From: Chionoecetes opilio
Lineage: Eukaryota; Arthropoda; Malacostraca; Decapoda; Majidae
NCBI GenBank assembly: GCA_016584305.1
Contig: JACEEZ010018356.1
Span: forward strand, 36,001 to 100,000
Reading direction: 5' to 3'
Length of the DNA: 64,000 bases
The number at the start of each line of letters is the position of its first letter. Position 1 is the stretch's first letter. The notes below the pieces were generated by a model. That model saw nothing but the letters and a program-made list of their open reading frames with translations. It ran no database searches and was not told the DNA's origin. This document shows, piece after piece, positions 1-12,728 of the stretch. The translations under genes and the position numbers were made by a program.

Positions 1-880
1 TTTTACTTTACTTTATTTACTACTTCTTTACTTCCTTTACTTTACTTACTCTTAATTTACTTTCCTTACTTCTTAACTTTAATCCGAAAGGGTGGCCTGG
101 TGGTAGAGCGCGCGGCCCAAGTGTAGAGTTCGGTCAGCGGTTCGAGTCCACCAAGTTCGTACTGGTGTGGTGTCGCTTTGTATAGTCAATAACCTTGTAG
201 CTGGTACTTGCAAAGTTCTAGATAGGATCAAAATATCTTATCTTCTTTACTTTACTCCTTACTTTATAATTTTTTCTTTCCTCTCTCTTCCCCCTTCATA
301 TAACACGTACAGCTCGCGTCACAGATAAACAGGTGCCAGAGAAAGGAGTAGCCTACCATTTATATATCAAGTATAGGCGTCCAGCCTCTGGCCCTTTGCT
401 TTTGGCTCAGTTCTTGCTGCTGGAACGTGGCAGCGAGCCACGTTCCAGCCAATTAACTCATTACGCTAATTACTCATTAAGGGCTTGTTCTACGCAAAAA
501 GTTTGTTTCACAGACCCCCATTGATTTTGAAAGCACTACCCCGGGCAAATTTAAGCTCAATCCGACAATATGTAGGGGGTTAGTTTAGCAAAATTAAATT
601 CATTAAGGGTTTGGTTTTACGAAAAAAGTTTTTTTTTTTCACAGCCCCAAAACCCATTAAAATTTGAAACACTAATTTAAAAATTTGGGTCAAAATTTTT
701 TGGGCAAAAATTTTCCCGGTTTTATTTAGAGAGGTTGTTAAAAAACCCCCCTTTTTTTGGGGAAACTTGGTTTAGGGGTTTATGGAAGGGATTTCGGTCC
801 CCACCAATTAAATAAATTTTTTGATGCCCCTTACAGATACAAGGAAAACAAAACGTTATGCGACTTAAACAATAACGGGT
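1..880. other. 5' flank of metallothionein unit 1 (array continues off the left edge)
   Basis: No gene. The first 540 bases match the flank upstream of gene 4 (from about 22500): a CTTTA-rich tract, a tRNA-derived SINE, then a block with AAGTTTGTTTCACAG and GCTCAATCCGACAATATG motifs. The window opens inside a repeat unit, so the array may extend to the left. From about 540 the sequence departs from the other copies by many small indels and lengthened homopolymers, which looks like poor consensus. Confidence 0.7.
75..241 (+). mobile_element. tRNA-derived SINE, unit 1 copy
   Basis: A tRNA-like head carries an A-box-like TGGTGGTAGAGCG and a perfect B box GGTTCGAGTCC at 139-149, the two parts of an internal Pol III promoter. 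It is flanked by CTTCTT direct repeats. The same element lies in the equivalent place in units 2, 3 and 4. It is absent from the partial unit at 33.2-33.65 kb, which supports mobility. Confidence 0.7.
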
Positions 881-1118
881 TTGTCGGTGCCCTTACACCA
901 AGATAGACGTACAAATGGGGTTTGGGTGCAAGGCGGGATACATCCCCCCCTCCCCCCTTGGCTTGGGGGCCCGAGGGGGCACCCCTTCCCCTTCACCGAC
1001 CCCGACCAGCCCACGCCACATGCGGGGGCCCCCAAAAAAAGTGGTAAATGCAGCTACTTTTTCAGTCCCCCTACACAGCTTGACGAAGAAGAATAGCTAG
1101 CTCACTCTCAACCCCCAA

Positions 1119-3075
1119 ATGCCTGATCCATGCTGTCCCGGGTTAAGCCACCCCTGACCGCTATCTTCTGTCACATCCCGTCCCCTCCAGACATAATTTT
1201 TAAAAATCCTTGAGGCCCAGAACTTTTTTTTTCATTGAAATTATACGTTTTTTTATTGATTTTTAAGAAATTTTTTAAAAGATAAAACCGGTTTATTACC
1301 CTTTGTCGTTTAAACAATTTTGGGTATAGTTCATTTTACTTTTCGAAATTTTTAATGGCTGACAACGACTTTTTTTTTTTAAACCCCCAAAAAAAAGTTT
1401 GGGGGTTGTGAAGGGGTTAATACTTTTTTTTTGAAATAATATCAACTCAAATAACTAGAAATGCAAATATTAGAAAATACTATGCCCGGTCAATGTATCA
1501 CTGTTTAAACCCGTGATTCCCCCCACTCAAACAAGCAATGCAGTTTTACATTAGTACGCCCCCCAAAGCATTTTTTATTTTTAAAAATTACTGTTCATTA
1601 TTTTCTAAGCCGTTTCAAAAAGTTGATTCTAAAGACAGGAAATTTGCCTTGTATTTTTGTTAAAATTTTCCTTGTGTTTTAAAACCCTGTCCCTAATTAC
1701 GAATGTGACTCAGAGAAAGAATGACTTAACCCCTTTTTACGCCCCCCTTTTAAACAACAAAAATAATTAAAAAAACACAAATAAAAACACACACCCCACA
1801 CCACATCTTTCCCCTTTTCTAAAAAAAGAATTTGTGCCTAAAATTCGTAAAAAATAATTAATTTTACCAATTAGTTTGCTGGGGCAAAAAGGGTACTAAA
1901 AAAAGGGCAAAAACTAAAAAAAAATTATTATATTCCCTAAAAACGTTTTAATGGTACCCAAATTTTCAAAAAGAAAAATAGTACTGGGCCCCCAATTAAG
2001 GGGGTTTAAAGACGGGGGTGAGTCCCTCCGCACAGGGTCAAATTTCGTCTCTCCCTTTTAAGGTCATTTTTTTGGGGAAACTATGTAGGCTGGAAAGCTG
2101 TAAAATGTCCTCCAGGAAAAATCTATACTAAATCTTCCCAATTTTTTTTTATTTTATAAATATGATATTTTTTTTGGGAAAAGTAATGATGTGCTATTCG
2201 GAACAGACTGGGGCTAGCTATCCCTATCTTATTGTATTTCCCCTTTTTATACACCCTGGTTTTGTTCTTTACTCACACTTTCTCACACTGTGATTGCATT
2301 GATACTTAAGGATATTAACTCTATGTTTTGTGCCTTTCAGAGAAGTGCGAGTGCAAGGAGGGCGGGTGCAAGGCAGGGTGTAAGTGCACCGCCTGCCGCT
2401 GTCCCCCGTGCCCCAAGTGTGAGTATACAAGTGCACCTTACAGCATTGCTTATATGAATGCTCATTCGATCTTTAATAACATGACACTATTACAAATGTA
2501 TCTTACTGAGAGCATTACCGTCAATAACACTATAGTCGCCGCTGCATTAAGGTCGCCAGGCGCCATAGATTACGAATGTTAGCATCACTACAGACTTGTA
2601 TGTCCCACTAAAGAGGCATGCACAGTAGTTTATATTATGTACCTGTCTTCAGTGGCACATACAAGTCTGTAGTGATGCAAAAAATCGTAATATATGGCGC
2701 CTGGCGACGTTAGTGCAGTGGCGACTATAGTGTTGTTGACGGTAAAAAAAAAAAAAAGGTAATGCCATCATGCACATCATCAATGTCGGTATTATTCATG
2801 TCCATCCAATACTTTAATGATACAATTTTAACTCTGACTAGTCAATGGGGAGTTTTAAAAGGAGGCTAGACACTTTCATGGATGGGGATGAGAGGTGGAT
2901 GTAGGTAGTGTTAAGTAACAGGAACTACCTCGTGTAGGTCTCCCAGCCTCTTGTAGCTTCCTTATTTTCTAATGTTTCTTATGTTCTTATGTCTTCAGGT
3001 ACGTCGGCGTGCAAGTGCAGCAACAAGGGGAGTGTGCCAAGACCTGCTCCAAGCCCATGCTCCTGCTGCCCCTAG
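1119..3075 (+). pseudogene. Metallothionein copy 1, disrupted or mis-assembled
   Basis: The three-exon layout matches the intact copies: exon 1 1119-1140, exon 2 2341-2418, exon 3 2999-3075. Exon 2 is identical in sense to the others. Exon 1 reads CCC for the ACC codon, and the donor is GGTTAAG instead of GTAAGC. Exon 3 has lost one G in a five-G run and gained one C about 35 bases later. The frame is restored but the residues between change, removing the cysteines of the GEC and KTC motifs. Promoter and intron 1 are riddled with homopolymer changes relative to copies 3 and 4, so consensus error is at least as likely as a real pseudogene. The polyadenylation signal AATAAA is at 3376-3381. Confidence 0.75.
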
Positions 3076-5281
3076 ATCTGCTCAACACCCATCCCATCAC
3101 CACCACCACCACCACACCCAAGGATAATACAACACCTCTATACTATCCTTGACCACACCCAGCCTGTCCTCCCGCCCTGCAGTGGACGGGGTTCGAACCA
3201 TGCACCACGCTCAACTGCATCCACGTATCCAAGATCCACGTGGGAACAAGAGGTGTGACAAGGGTGGCCGGTGAAGAGGCATGCAGTTTACTTGTCTTAC
3301 TATTTGTATCGTTCATTTGATTGTCCATTTCATATCAATTTCCATGACTTTTTTATCATCAGTTTGACGTATTAAAATAAATTATTATTCGTGTTCAATG
3401 CTGATTATAATTTCTGTTGTAACCGATGGGATGTATCTTTATGTAAACTGCACACACAAAAGGCCGGGACTAACCTGAGTCAATTCGTACCTCGTGTAGT
3501 GTTATACTATAAAAAAAAAAAATGGTACGCGGGTGTGGGGGTGAGGTTGACATCCCCCATGGTTGTTCTGTGTTGGTAGGACAATTAAGAGTTTGTTAAA
3601 AATGGATCGGAGACAATTTTTTTTTACATAATGATTACTTGAGAGACCACTTTACACACAACACACCAACACACACCACAACATATATATCATCTATCTA
3701 TCTAATATAGTTATATATATATATATTATATAGGAGGAGAATGAGAATTATTATTTTAAGAAACTTCGTAAGAGGCAAGCAGATAGAAGTGTTTCCTGTG
3801 CAAACACTACGGGTGGATACACCCCGCACGGTTGCTTGAACAATAGTTATCAAATACGTTTACAGAACATGATAAATATATACATTGCATTTCAGATGTT
3901 AATTGATGCATCTGAAAAGCCGTATAGTCCTTAGCATAATATATCATGTAATTATGATCACTTGCTGCAGGTTATTCCAAAATTTTTGAAAGGGAACTTT
4001 GTAACACGTTAATGACTGTGTATACAAAGCTTGATCTTACAATCATGGTGTAACCCAATGCGCGTGCATCAACATAACACCACAAGCGGAAATTCCAAAT
4101 AACAAGAATACCACTCGTGAGTCATGATAGCCTCTGAAACCCTAATTGCGTAGTGCCATGTGCGTCGCGTTAGTTACTGGATGCCGTTGTGGTTGTTGTA
4201 TTAACCTACAGGGCAGTGACGGACAATTTTCAGTGACTGGTGTGGCTGCCACCGAAATTATACTATATGGCTCCGTGGCACTGAACATGGTGGGCGTTAA
4301 CCGCTCACGCCCAGATCTTCCCGCTTACTATAAAAAAGGTGTATGTTGTCGAGCCATATAAAAATTAAGAAAAAGTAACTAATATAACAAATGTAGTTAG
4401 CCGACAAGGATACTAAAAAGGTCATATCTATTAGATATATTGCTTGATAGAATTAAAATCGTCTAATTGTACTCCAACTTACAATTGAAAAATGAAGTTC
4501 GGGGTATTACAGGTCTTGACACGCGCAGGGCTACGTTTTCGTGGCAGCCATAGCAGGCCCAGCATGGATGTCGAGGACGTGGGGATGTATTCAAGGATAG
4601 TAGAACGAGAGGAAAGAGAAGGAAAGAAAAACTTTAGAAAAAATACTGGGGCAACTATATATAATCAGCCATAGGCCCCTAGGGTTCTCAGAGGTCATTT
4701 CACATTTTATTGAAGCCGTAAGAGCTAGTAACCTAAAAAAAAAACAAAAAAAAATTCACATTTTTGGGGTCAATGATTCTTTTGATTGCATTTTTATAAA
4801 GGACTGGTCGTTTCTCCACTTCCATAATCCAACATTTCAGTCAATGCCATCTTGAGTAGCACGCTGTGGTGAGAGATGCAGAGTACATCGTCACCCTCAG
4901 CTGTCAGGGGACCGCGACGTTGCATCACTTGACACTGGTTAAGCTTCCATCTCAGAATAATGATACCTTTCACGCATACCAGTTTGCCAGTCACTTGCGA
5001 GGCCCTAGGACATGGTACAGTACGCCCAAGTTAATTAGACATACAAATTAAATAATTTATTAATAGACATAATATTTAAAAGTCTATTGATTTCTTGGTA
5101 CTGCTTTGACGCGTGTCACGGCGCCTTCCCCAACAGGCCTCTCTTCCCTTTTCTTCGCTTTTCATTGCCATTATGTTTCTGTCTGCCTGTCTCCTTTTCT
5201 TTACTCTGTTTCTTTACTTTATTTACTACTTCTTTACTTCCCTTACTTTACTTACTCGTAATTTACTTTCCTTTACTTCTT
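3076..5281. other. 3' flank of metallothionein unit 1
   Basis: Contains the copy 1 3' UTR, with a CAC-rich run and AATAAA at 3376, then a degraded CA/TA microsatellite near 3650-3735. Downstream sequence is shared with the other units. It includes a MITE-like block near 4290-4510 whose 3' terminus has decayed, and an empty TTAA site at 4939-4942 that is occupied in unit 4. No supported gene. Confidence 0.7.
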
Positions 5282-6303
5282 AACTGTAATCCGAAAGGGG
5301 GGCCTGGTGGTTATGAGCGCGCGGCACAGGAGAGTTCGGTCAGCGGTCCGATGTCCACCAAGTTCGTACTGGGGTGGTGGCGCCTATTGTACTAGTCAAT
5401 AACCATAGCGAATTTTGGTGAAGAAGCCGGCTTATTGCAGCTGCGTTTTCTGTATGGCGAGGCACTTTTAAGGAGCCGGGTCTACGGTATTGGCCAGCTG
5501 GCAGCCGTAAGAAGCCATAAGAAGCGTGAGAGCCAGGGTCGCTTACCACGGTCTCCGCTTTTGGCCGTGGACGTCAGAAGATAAACAACAAATTATGGCG
5601 GGTGAGGGCAGAGGATTCTGACACAGTATCGTCGTTAGAAATACTGTAATTACAGATAACAGGACCAAGTAAACACATAGATGTACATTCAGAAGCATGC
5701 ACTACCTTAGACCACGAACAAGAATAACAAGGTTAATGGACCGACAGGACAACTTTAAACGTGTGAAAGAATGTCAGGCTTATCAGGCGGACGATAGGGC
5801 TAGGCCGCGGACGTAGTGTTGGCTGAATTTCGCTGTAATATGGCACAAATAGCTGATTTGTACATTAAGTAGCACGGGGCTTAACTTCGGACCACACTAA
5901 TAGAGCTAAAATGGAATGACATGGTGATAGGAGAACGTTCGATCGTCTGGTGAAAATAACTTTCCAAGTTTTTTTAACCATAACACAGACGTTGTTTTTC
6001 TAATTTTACTATTAGCTATTCAAAACCAGACCGAAAACCGTTTTCGCTGATTCATTATGTCCAATTTGGTTCTTAGAGATCTTCTCACACTTGTTGAGAA
6101 GTGAAAATGTTGGAACTCTCGCCGACGGGAGACGAGAGCGGGGAGTACCATAAACCTTCACCATCATCCGAATTCCACACCAAAAACATTGAAGATATCT
6201 TAAGTATGCATTTACATTATTGTTGACGGACATGAACAATATTAATGTGCAGGTTAGAGGTGCTGATAGGTATTGTGAAATGACTTAGCATTGCGTTGAG
6301 GGA

Positions 6304-6859
6304 AAATCTTAAGAACAAGGGCTCCACGGTAAGCTGACCCAATGTTGGCTCTATGTGTTATACTTACTGTCCTTAACACATCTGTTTAGATTTTAATGAG
6401 TGGGGTGGGGGGGGGGGGGGCCGATCCTCCTTTGCCTACATGGCCGATATTAAATTTCAGGTTCTTGAGAAAAGCCAAGTCAGTAGGGTAGGTTAGGCAG
6501 GTCAGTTAGGTTAGGTTACGTGCAACAGCCCGATGGGCTCGAGGGGGGGTGCTAGGTTAGGTCTGTTAGAGTTTGTCATCTTAGAATAAAGGCTCAACCT
6601 CCTATCTTCTCTTCTTATAGACAACAAGCTTGGGGACATGTTTGGAAACCGGGTTTGGGTGGTGGGAGCAACATATAAGGGAAATATATGCCCCGATAAA
6701 GTCTAGAACTAGGGAAATTCCCTAGTTTAGGATTTTTTGTGGGGGCCATATCCCTATGTGTGTGATCCCCCACCCAAAAACCCCGGTTTCCACCAGTCCC
6801 CAAGCTTTTTGGCTATAAGAAGAAGATAGGGGGTGGCAAGGCCCTTGTTCTTAAGATTT
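6304..6859. repeat. Nested inverted repeat inside the 3.9 kb insertion
   Basis: A 19-base exact inverted repeat (AAATCTTAAGAACAAGGGC at 6304-6322 and its complement at 6841-6859) encloses a second palindrome at about 6601-6829. The inner arms share the AAGCTTGGGGAC and CTATCTTCT motifs. This resembles a foldback MITE within a foldback structure. Confidence 0.6.
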
Positions 6860-8310
6860 ACCATATATATATATATTTAATATATGTTGTATTTTCTGTA
6901 TATTTTGGTTAAATTAGTATGTTTATGAAAGAAGGATTAATGGCTATTTTTTGTGGTGTACCTGATTTTTATGTTGACATAAATAATTAATGGTGTAAAT
7001 GATGTACTCTCGCTTTGAACGAACCCAAATTGGGCGAAGGATGCGGGTTATAATTATACGAGTGATCCGACTATCGCAGTATAACAAATTGTCGGTCGTT
7101 ATATTAGGTGAAAGTTCCCTATTTCCGACTACATAATTTCCGGTATCGTGAACTTTGTCCGTACATCTGACGAAAAGTTCGTTATACTTACATACATGCA
7201 GCCATCACAAATACTACACGAATACAGGGCCAATAAAAACAATCAGAACCGTACAAAACGAATATACTGAACTTATTCGGTAATAGCAAACATATACCGG
7301 ACTGGCAGAAAAAGTGTTGAGCTCCGTAAAAGGAGGGTTGGTGTATACACTAAACTTTGAAAAAGTACTACAGGAGCATAGTGTAATATACCTAATACGT
7401 TCGGTTTGGTGACATTAAGTAGGATAGGTTATGGTCAAGAGTGTTTCTGCATTAGGAAATACAAAATTATGAAACTAGTTATGAGAAATTGTATTTGTTG
7501 AATATGAATGTTAATCGTATTTACTTGTACTTTGTGGTAATTATCTGGACCAATCAGTTATTACATGGCCCTTTGTGCATTAAACTCTGAGGTTTAAATA
7601 CATTTTTTATTTTAGTGTAATAGTTGGATTATGTGCGTGTTTATAATTTTTATTGTACTTATAAAAAACTTCATATAAAGGTACACATCAACAACATTAC
7701 TTTTTAATATTATTTGACATTATTGTATATTACCCTGTTTATCTATTAAAGGTGGCAAATATCTGTAAAATTTAGATGAACACTATGAACATGACTATGG
7801 TCATGTATGACACAACACTCATAATGCTTGTCTTGTCTCTATTTCCTTCATGGCAGGGTTTAATCTGCAATAGTAACACAGCTATGTTTAAGGTAATGTA
7901 TGTGCGGTTGCATTGAAGTGTATCCGACCGAAGATGAAGAAGAAGACTCTGAGAGAAGGAGTGAGAGTGGGAGTAAAATAAATAAATAAATATATTATTT
8001 CCATGAAACATTGTTTTTAATATCAAACTTACATCAAGATGTTCTATTGCAAATTATATACTAAAAATGAAACTTCTTCTGCAAAGTCACGCAAAATAAA
8101 AAAAAATACCTTAAAAAGAAAGTCAAACGAAACATTAAAAGGAAATTAATTATAACATTAAAACAATAAGAACTAAAAGTCACTTCAAATATCTGTAAAA
8201 TACTAGTAACATATGCCAACTGCTATTGATATGGAGGGAAACAAATTATAGTTCACTTGGGTCAATTAAAGTAAATTTATAAGCAAGACTTTTAAAAGTG
8301 TAGACTTCCA

Positions 8311-8544
8311 TTAAGTTAATGATGCACGAAGGGCAAATTGTTCCATAGTTAAAGGACTTTGTACAGTAATGGCGTTGGCACCAGCCGGTTCTGGCTCTTG
8401 ACACATAAAGGCTTTTAGAGCCTTGTTGTACTGTGTATTTTCCCTGACAATAGAAACTAGATACCACTCCGGATACAACCCATGACAGGCCTTATAAACA
8501 GCGAAACATTTTTCATAAATATATCGGTCTTTAATTGTAACCAC
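8311..8544 (-). CDS. Unidentified short ORF in the 3.9 kb insertion
   Basis: An open frame of about 77 codons. A splice-acceptor-like TTTAG directly precedes it on the minus strand, so it could be an exon of a larger gene carried by the insertion. The composition is protein-like, with aromatic and charged residues and no simple repeat, but I do not recognise the family. It may be a remnant of the element's own gene or chance. Confidence 0.2.
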   Translation of the reverse strand: MVTIKDRYIYEKCFAVYKACHGLYPEWYLVSIVRENTQYNKALKAFMCQEPEPAGANAITVQSPLTMEQFALRASLT

Positions 8545-9330
8545 CTAAACTATTTTATGATAGGAGTACGTGATCCTTCTGTCTAGCTCCTCCAATAGCT
8601 AGTCTAGCTGCCAATTATTTTGCAGTTTTAAAACGCTAAAAAGTAAAGTTGAGAAAAGTATTTGTTGAGGCCCATATACCCATAACAGTAAATTCATTAA
8701 GCTAAGAGAGAGAGAGAGATTATGTAATGCCAAAAAATTGACAAGAATGAAAAACAGCCCCCCTAAAGTTATTTTCCAAGCAAAAAGAAAATCAGCCCAA
8801 CCCCAGCGGAAAATCCCGGGCACTGGCGGGAAGATGATGCCAGTTAATGAAATCCCTCATTATACCTGACCCTTGCCATCAGGTGCAGCAGTAATAAAAA
8901 AAATAAGTCACTTAATGTGGAACTCGACCCAGCCAGCCAATGATGTCCGTAGGTGCCCGCCTCCTCTACCTTGGCCCTATTAATAGTCCTTGGTTTATGG
9001 AGCAAAAAAAACATTAAGTGCAGGTATGTGTTTGTGATCCTTCACAATATCGTCAGTCAGTTATCGTACAATTTTAAGGATTTCATTCGAACGGAGGTAT
9101 ACAGAGCTTTCGTCAGTGGGTTGTTTTGTTTACAATTATCAGCTGTGAGCGCCGAGCGGGCGAGCCCGAACACCACTGTCAGCCGTTCGGGCGAGCACGA
9201 AAACGAGACAGAAGCGCCAAGAAGCCCCCGTAAGAAGGCCGGCTTCTCGGCTTCTCTCACCAAATTCGGCCCCTCATGTAAGTTGGTACTTTTCAAAGTG
9301 TCTAGGGATAGTATCAAAATATCTTTATCT

Positions 9331-10286
9331 CTTTACTTTACTCCTTACTTATAATTTTTTATTTCCTCTCTCTTCCCCCTTCATAGAACACGTTACAGCT
9401 CGCGCAACAGATAAACAGGTGCCAGAGAAGGAGTAGCCTACCATTTATATATCAGGTTATAGGCGTCCAGCCTCTGGCCCCTTTGCTTTTGGACTAGTTC
9501 GTGCGGCTGGAACGTGGCAGCGAGCCACGTCAGACAATAACTCATTTAGTAATTACTCATTAAGGGCTTGTTCTACGCAAAAAGTTTGTTTCACAGGACC
9601 CAATGATTTTGACAGCACTACTTGCCTGTATAATTTAGCTCAATCCGACAATATGTAGGAGTAGTTTACGTGAATACTCATTAAGGGCTTGGTTTTACGC
9701 AAAAAAGTTTGTTTCACAGACCCCCCATTGATTTGACAGCACTACTGACATGTCAATTTCAGATCAATCCGACAAAATTTGGAGTAGTTATACACTTATA
9801 GCTTAATCTTTGTTCCACGTGCTCATATGGTAAGATGCAGTTCGCTTCGCGTCGCTCCCAATAAAATCTACAGGGTTATATATTTCCCTGATAAGCAAAA
9901 AAAAAAAGAAGACATGATTAAAAAAATATGATTGGGGAGTGAGGGCGGGTTTTTCAGAGTCAAAACCCACACTCAGAACGTGAGAATTTATTTTTGATGG
10001 TCTTAGCTTTACAGGAAATACAAAGTACGTTTGTAGTTTAAAAACAAGGGAACGGGTTTGTCGCGGCACCTTATCACCAAGATAGCGTACGATGAGCTTG
10101 GTGCAAGGTTATATCATCCCCCCCTCCCGCCTGGCTTGGAGGCGGGTGGAACCTTCCCTGCACACGCACGCCCCAGCACACGCCAGCACTGCGGGGCCCA
10201 TAAAAGAGTGTGTCATGCACTACTGTCAGTCCCCCCTACAAGTTTTGACGAAAAGAACATACTCACTCATCTGAACCCCCAAACAT
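9331..10286. other. 5' flank of metallothionein unit 2
   Basis: No gene other than the promoter elements listed separately. The sequence matches the flanks of genes 3 and 4 (GTTTGTTTCACAG block, GACAGCACTAC block) with scattered indels. Confidence 0.6.
10159..10231 (+). promoter_or_regulatory. Promoter of metallothionein copy 2
   Basis: A metal response element core TGCACAC lies at 10159-10165, a TATA-like CATAAAA at 10199-10205 and an arthropod initiator TCAGTC at 10226-10231. Spacing equals that of copies 3 and 4. A 2.4 kb insertion now separates this promoter from the copy 2 start codon. Confidence 0.7.
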
Positions 10287-12725
10287 AGTCGGCCTTTAGT
10301 GAATGAGGGGGACATGCGGATAAAAGCCCCAAAAATTTTTTCAGGCCTCAAAGGCTCCTAGCTATATTTTGGAGGGGAGACAAATGCCCATCACTCAGAT
10401 GGCTATAAAAAAGCTTCTTTATATTTTGCTTCCGCTTTGGAAATGGGGGTAAAGGTTTTTTTTAAAAAATAGTCAAAAGGGATAATGTTATTGGATGCAA
10501 GTTATTTTTATTATATTTTTTTAAAACCCCAGAAAAAAATTTTCCCAATATTGGCTGTAAAAAAAACTAAATTCAATATTTATTCGATTTTAAAAACTCC
10601 CCTGCGGACACGCGAAAATGCCATGAGTTTATTACAGAACACGAATTAAAACATACCCCTTTGAATTTCAAAAATGACATGGTTAAAATCTATGAGGGGC
10701 ATTTGAAAAAAAGTATTCATTAAGTCATTATAAAAACAATCATGTTTTTCCTGAAACAGTGCGGAATGCTGTCTTTGTTAAGCACCAGTATCAAAAATCG
10801 GGTATGATTCAAAAATTGAAATTTAGGTTTTATTCTCACATTTGCAGCGCCAGTTGGTGCTTTCCACGGGTTTCTTGATGAACTCTCCCGCCACAACCTG
10901 CAGCACTTTTGCAGGCACCTTCACAAGTTCACTACAGCCTTTGCGCGCAGGCTGCGAGCTCCAACAGGAAACCCCGGGGAAACTTGTTTCGCCCCCAGGC
11001 CCAAAAACCGCAGCCTTCAAGTTGGTGTTTTTGTTGGGCCTGGTGACAGGTTGTCCAATGCCAGCCTGGTACACTGCCGCTTGGTGTGCTGCAGCGGGGC
11101 CCTTTTGAGTTGGGGGAATGTTCGTTTCCCAATGTAGAGTGGTAGGGGTGGCTCATTTCCCAAACGAAGTCGTGATCGACTGTTTGGTTTTTGCTTTCTT
11201 TCTGGCCCTTTTTTTGATTTGAAGAGTATGATCGTGAGGCAGTGAGACAGGCCGGGGAAATCGTGCAGTCCTGATCTTTAAAGTCAGCCCTTTCCAGCAG
11301 GTCACCATACTCGAGGTTGGGGGAACGAGTTCTTTGGCAGTAGGGGAAAGGGCCCCTGAAGTTGAAACCACGGGAACGAAAGTTCCTCTCGCACAATCCG
11401 GGCAGTTTTTGCCAAAATTGTGCATCTCCCTTCATAGTCAGTTTTCCAGGCCTGTTTAGCATTTTTTTTGCTGCCTTTTTCAAAGGGAAGTAGCCTTTTT
11501 TTCCATCACTTTGCTCTTGTGAATATGGAAAGTGCTTAGGATTTGCTTTTAAAAACGAACTTTTGTTGACTTCCCTCTGATGCCAAAGTCACAAGACGAC
11601 TTTTTAGAGTGCCCTAGGGAAGCAAAAATTGGAAGAGCAAAGTGCCCTTCTTCCCCTTAATTCTCTATGAAAAAGACCAGCCAGCAAATGCTCTTTCTCG
11701 GGCTTTTTTGGGTTTGCCCTTGTTTTCCCCGTTCCGATCGGGGGCCGGGGACGATTCCGCAGTCCAACCAAGCAAACAAATGGTACTTTGGCCTCCCCTG
11801 CAATGAGGTCCCCGACACCTTCAAAACCTGGTCAACAAATCTGAATCCCAAAAGATCTCGGGGGCCCTTGACCAACATTTCACTGCCCCAGGGTTTTGAA
11901 CTTTATTCGGGGTCCATCTTCTTTGGGGCAAAAAATTTCAGCTGGGCTTGTCGAAACATTTTCTGGACGACGGGATCGGTCTTGGAGCAGGAGGGGTTTC
12001 TCTCCCCGCTTCTTCGCCCTTGCCAGTTTTTGTGTGTTAATGGGCGTGACATGATTTGGCCACTGTGATGATTCCTGATCAAAACTCACCACGTCTGTGG
12101 CAGCACCAAATGCAAGAGGCACTGGCAGAGCGTTTAGTTCTCAAACTGAGTCACTTTTTTCCCGGGAAAAATCCCTAGACGTGGCGCCGACTTGTCCGCT
12201 CCAGGCATTTAAAAGGGACAGCGAAGTGGCTCAGAGGTTTTTTTCTGGCGACTGCACACCTGACCAATCCCTCACAATAGGTGGGGCCTTCAAAATCTGC
12301 AAACACAAAACAAAAAATTAGCAGGCATTTTTGCATCCCCTTTAATAAGTACATGTCCGAGTAATTCAGGTCTACTGTAAGCCTAAATTTCCCTTTTAAT
12401 AAACGGTTTTTCCTGGTAAATTGAAAAGTTGGGGTCTTGAAGTATAAGAAGGGATGAAAAAAAAAAACAAACTAGTGGATGTATTGCATATACGGAAAAT
12501 TTTTTGCCCTTAAAAAGGGGAATCTTGATTTCTCAGATTTTTCTAAGTGAAAAAATTTGCCGTTTCCAAAAATGGTTCTAAGGGGGGCTTTTTGAGTAAT
12601 TGGATCGTTTTTTCCCCCCCCTTTAAAAATCATAGCTAGGACCCTGAGAATGCCCTGAAAAAAAAATTTGTGCTTTTTTTCCGGCATGTCCCCATCCTCT
12701 TGAAAACTGGTTTAGCGGCCGGACT
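10287..12725. mobile_element. 2.4 kb insertion at the start codon of metallothionein copy 2
   Basis: The left terminus is AGTCGGCC. The right terminus is GGCCGGACT, the inverted partner apart from one base. AACAT is present on both sides (10282-10286 and 12726-12730), as expected for a 5-bp target duplication, and copy 4 has a single AACAT before its ATG. Homopolymers are over-long throughout, suggesting weak consensus. The superfamily is not identified. Confidence 0.65.
10823..12122 (-). pseudogene. Broken coding traces within the 2.4 kb insertion, unidentified
   Basis: Several overlapping minus-strand open stretches (10823-11074, 10932-11483, 11153-11425, 11880-12122) shift frame at homopolymers. 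This suggests a single former protein gene broken by indels or sequencing error. Segments such as ELVKVPAKVLQVVAGEF look protein-like, but I cannot assign a family. Possibly the element's transposase. Confidence 0.35.
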
Positions 12726-12728
12726 AAC

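Larger units (their letters stand above)
5405..9276. mobile_element. 3.9 kb insertion with terminal inverted repeats, inside the SINE
   Basis: The left end reads GCGAATTTTGGTGA then AGAAGCCGGC. The right end, reverse-complemented, reads GCCGAATTTGGTGAG then AGAAGCCGAGAAGCCGGC, so the termini are inverted repeats. The sequence is absent from units 3 and 4 at the same point. A cut-and-paste DNA transposon is the simplest reading, but no transposase is recognisable and no clean target duplication is visible. Confidence 0.55.
5282..9330 (+). mobile_element. tRNA-derived SINE, unit 2 copy, split by a 3.9 kb insertion
   Basis: The head (5282-5404) matches the SINE of other units but has a damaged B box (GGTCCGATGTCC). 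SINE sequence resumes at about 9277 with GTAAGTTGGTACTT and ends near 9330. The intervening 5405-9276 is a foreign insertion. Confidence 0.6.

Noticed and set aside
2328..2582. 84-codon open frames starting MCLSEKCECKEGG at each metallothionein copy
   Set aside because: They read through the exon 2 acceptor and donor into intron 2. The spliced three-exon model gives the correct 58-residue family protein.
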